From contig SVIB01000005.1 in the NCBI GenBank assembly GCA_015055505.1, positions 1 to 64,000 of the forward strand: DNA of 64,000 nt. Direction: 5' to 3'. This document shows, piece by piece, positions 61,106-64,000 of this stretch; the first letter of the stretch is position 1, and every line of letters starts with the position of its first letter. The notes beneath the pieces were generated by a model that saw nothing but the letters and a program-made list of their open reading frames with translations, was not told the origin of the DNA and did no database searches. The stretch comes from Clostridiales bacterium (GTDB lineage: Bacteria > Bacillota > Clostridia > Christensenellales > Borkfalkiaceae). Both the position numbers and the translations under genes were made by a program.

Positions 61106-64000
61106 TTACGCTTGACCTTCTTCAGGAGTACCTTCAGGAGCAGGCGCTTTTGGTTGTTGGTTAAACTTAATAATTCTTCCGTCCAAACCGCCGGTTGTAA
61201 TACTCTTAAATTTACTGCTTCCAACGTGTACTTCTTTACCGTTATCTCCCGTCCAGCCGTCAAAGGCATATTGAGTAACTGAAAGTTTAGAGTGAGCATC
61301 CTCAATATAGAGATAGTCAAGATTCATAAACGCGAACGCTCTGCCTCCAATACTTTCAAGCGGAGACGTAGCAGTTGAGTTAAGGTTAAGTTCTTCAAGA
61401 TTTTTGTTTTTAAAGAACGCGAATGCGTCAATCTTAGTAACAGTATCAGGAAGAGTGAACTTAGTTTCGGTCTTACCTGCTGCGTAAGCGTAGAACGTCT
61501 TACCGTCTTTAGAGTAAAGGTTACCTTCTATAGATTGGAACTTAGTATTGCCTTCTGCAACCAAAATTTCAGTCAAGTTTTGTGCGTCAGACAATGCACC
61601 GGGGTCAATTGAAGTTACGCTTGCAGGTAACGTGTACGTCGTATCAGGTCTACCCGAAGCATACTTAATAAGTTTGGTCATTGTACCATTATACAAACTA
61701 CCGTCAACAACTTTGAACTTAGTATTGCTTTCTGAAACGATAAAGTTTTCGATCGAAGTCCAGCCTGCAAACGCCGACGTTCCGATTGACGTAATAGAAT
61801 CGGGAATTCTAAACTCTTTAATAGACGCAGCGCCTATAAATACGTTGCCGGGGAAAGTTTTCCAATCGCAAGAACTTGAATAATCTCTAAACGTTATAGA
61901 TTTAAGGTTAGAAATATACCCAAATGCAGAATTAAAATAATTGTAAGAAACTTTGTTCGGATATGCTTTAGGAAGAATTATGTTTTCAATAGCAGTGTTT
62001 TTAAATGTGTTTTCCGCTATTTCTTCCAAGTTTGCAGGAATGGTCATATTCTTAAGAGATACGCAACCCTCGAAAGCACTAGAATCAAAGTCATACTTAT
62101 TAGCAGGATTGTCGTCGATTGTTACCGTATGAAGACTAATACATGCTTGCAATTCTTTTGGGAAATAACTAAGGCTGTTTTGTTTCGAACCTGTAACGCT
62201 TACCGATCTTCCGTTCTTATAAGAGAATGCTTTGGTTCCGATTGAAGCATAAGTTCCGTGCATCCACATATCGTCCCATTCCATACCGATAGGCGCACCT
62301 AAATGTTTGGGGAGAGCTACGGTTTCAAGATTGATACATCCAGAGAACGCATAAGAACCGATATTAAAGTAAGGATCAAGTCCTGCAGAGTCGCCTTCGT
62401 TCTCTACGCTGAAATGTTTAAGTCCTTCGTTTGCAGCAAACGCATAATCGCCAACAGCAAACATATTGTTGCCGTATCTTACACGGAACGGAAGTTTAAT
62501 TTCCTCAGCGCTAATTCCGTAGAATGCGTAATTTGGAATTTGAAGTTGCGCTCTACCGCCGGTTTCAAAGGTAAGTTCCGCAATAGATTTAGAATTATAG
62601 AATGCATAAGTACCAATCTTAGATACCGACGCAGAAATTACAACTGATTCAAGTGCAACGTTAGAGAATGCGTAAGTTCCGATACTGTCAAGTTGAGAAG
62701 GTAATCTATCTTCAATATTACCGTTTTCGTAAGACTTGATAGAAGTTAACTTCGTACAGTCACGGAATGCATTGTTTCCAATAGAAGTGATGCCCGCGTG
62801 AAGAATTACTTCAGTTAAATCTTGGCTTCCCTTGAATGTGTCGTTAGGAATTTCAGTAATGCTGGTTGCAACCGTAACTTTAGTAAGTTTACTGTTTGCA
62901 AAAAGTCCCGTTGCAATTTCAGTAACGGTGTTAGGCATTACGTATTCACCCTCATAGCCTACGGGGAAGAGAACTATCTTAGTCTTTTCAAAGTTATATA
63001 ATATACCGTCCTCAATTACGTAATAGTCGTTACCTTCGTCTATCTTCATTCCCGTGAAATTATCACAGTCCTTAAACGGGTTAAGACCGAGATATCTTAC
63101 GTTTGCAGGAATAATAACTTCTTCAAGACTGTCACAGTTTTCAAACGCGTAATCGCCTATTTCGTGTAACGAATCGGGAAGAATAATTTCACTTATGTTA
63201 GTACATTCGGCAAATACTCTTGCGCCAAGGGCTTGAATTTTTGAAGGAAGACCAATCTCTACGAGAGAAGAACAACCTTCAAACGCGCTTTCACCAATTT
63301 CCGTTAAATTATTGTTAAGTAAAACTTCTTCAAGGTCAGTACAGTTATAGAATGCCGAATCACCTATCGACGATAAGGTGTTGGGAGTTGCAATAGAAGT
63401 AATTGCGGTATCAGCAAACGCTTCACTTCCAATAGTTTCCAAACCTCCGTTAAGCGTAACGGTAGTGAGGAACTCACATCCGTCAAATGCATTGTTTGAA
63501 ATAGCGCTTACTCTTCCGGGGATATTAATTGATTCAAGTTTAGAACCTGCGAATGCAGAAGCGCCGATTTTTTCTACGCTGTCACTTAAAGTAATGCCCG
63601 TTATAGCGGTATTATAGAACGCCTTTGCTCCTATAGAATATACACCGCTAGGAAGATCAATATTTGCTAAATTTGAACATCCTGAGAATGCGTTATCGCC
63701 AATCTCACTTACGTTGCTGTTAGGAGCAAACGTAACCGTTTCTAACGAAGTCGAACTAAACGCCGAACCGAAAGATTGTACACTTGCAGGAATTTCAATT
63801 TCAGTAATTGAAGAACCGCTAAACGCATAGTTTCCAATTTCGTTCAACTTACTGTTTTCGCCAAACGAAACTGCAGTAATACCTGTACAGTTGTAGAACG
63901 CATATTCACCGATGAAAGCGGTTTCGCTTGGGAATGCAAGCGTTCCTGCTATTTGGTTAGAATAGAATGCGTATTTACCAATCTCAAGAACGTTAGTTCT
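61106..64000 (-). CDS. BspA-like leucine-rich-repeat surface protein, truncated by the window edge
   Basis: AF..CxxLxxIxLPxxVxxIGxxAF repeats; frame is open to 64000 (the track start at 63847 is a TTG inside the repeat region). Confidence 0.88.
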   Translation of the reverse strand, partial: RTNVLEIGKYAFYSNQIAGTLAFPSETAFIGEYAFYNCTGITAVSFGENSKLNEIGNYAFSGSSITEIEIPASVQSFGSAFSSTSLETVTFAPNSNVSEIGDNAFSGCSNLANIDLPSGVYSIGAKAFYNTAITGITLSDSVEKIGASAFAGSKLESINIPGRVSAISNNAFDGCEFLTTVTLNGGLETIGSEAFADTAITSIATPNTLSSIGDSAFYNCTDLEEVLLNNNLTEIGESAFEGCSSLVEIGLPSKIQALGARVFAECTNISEIILPDSLHEIGDYAFENCDSLEEVIIPANVRYLGLNPFKDCDNFTGMKIDEGNDYYVIEDGILYNFEKTKIVLFPVGYEGEYVMPNTVTEIATGLFANSKLTKVTVATSITEIPNDTFKGSQDLTEVILHAGITSIGNNAFRDCTKLTSIKSYENGNIEDRLPSQLDSIGTYAFSNVALESVVISASVSKIGTYAFYNSKSIAELTFETGGRAQLQIPNYAFYGISAEEIKLPFRVRYGNNMFAVGDYAFAANEGLKHFSVENEGDSAGLDPYFNIGSYAFSGCINLETVALPKHLGAPIGMEWDDMWMHGTYASIGTKAFSYKNGRSVSVTGSKQNSLSYFPKELQACISLHTVTIDDNPANKYDFDSSAFEGCVSLKNMTIPANLEEIAENTFKNTAIENIILPKAYPNKVSYNYFNSAFGYISNLKSITFRDYSSSCDWKTFPGNVFIGAASIKEFRIPDSITSIGTSAFAGWTSIENFIVSESNTKFKVVDGSLYNGTMTKLIKYASGRPDTTYTLPASVTSIDPGALSDAQNLTEILVAEGNTKFQSIEGNLYSKDGKTFYAYAAGKTETKFTLPDTVTKIDAFAFFKNKNLEELNLNSTATSPLESIGGRAFAFMNLDYLYIEDAHSKLSVTQYAFDGWTGDNGKEVHVGSSKFKSITTGGLDGRIIKFNQQPKAPAPEGTPEEGQA

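Noticed and set aside
61106-64000. Repeated DNA motifs at the right edge as a possible repeat array or CRISPR
   Set aside because: They are in-frame codons of the leucine-rich BspA-like repeats.

Overview
The window looks like a low-GC Clostridia/Firmicutes-type chromosome, inferred from gene families and AT-rich composition. Left to right it contains: (1) a purine operon on the minus strand (purE-C-F-M-N, a PurO-type IMP cyclohydrolase, stand-alone AICAR transformylase, glyA, purD, purL, fhs, guaB, guaA ATP-pyrophosphatase part) behind a probable ZTP (pfl) riboswitch; (2) a pyrimidine operon (pyrC-carB-pyrK-pyrD-pyrF-pyrE-pyrB) with a near-consensus promoter; (3) a PHP phosphatase and tRNA-Thr(GGT), followed by a duplicated and disrupted tRNA 3' half and a decayed carbohydrate island; (4) an aldolase-type bacterial microcompartment (BMC) operon with no diol dehydratase, glycyl-radical enzyme or ammonia-lyase, ending in a DeoR regulator and a ParA/ParB-like pair; (5) a MoxR/DUF58/VWA cluster flanked by BspA-like leucine-rich-repeat surface proteins. 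Main points for a second look: the ParA/ParB-like pair in the BMC operon; the Cys-rich linker plus C-terminal tail on the BMC aldolase; families of structured intergenic repeats with compensatory stem changes, all in one orientation, inside the pur and BMC operons; a PurF lacking its catalytic Cys next to a GuaA lacking its amidotransferase domain; a PyrB fused to only the zinc domain of PyrI; a split PurH/PurO. No database searches were run. Family calls come from reading motifs in the supplied translations.
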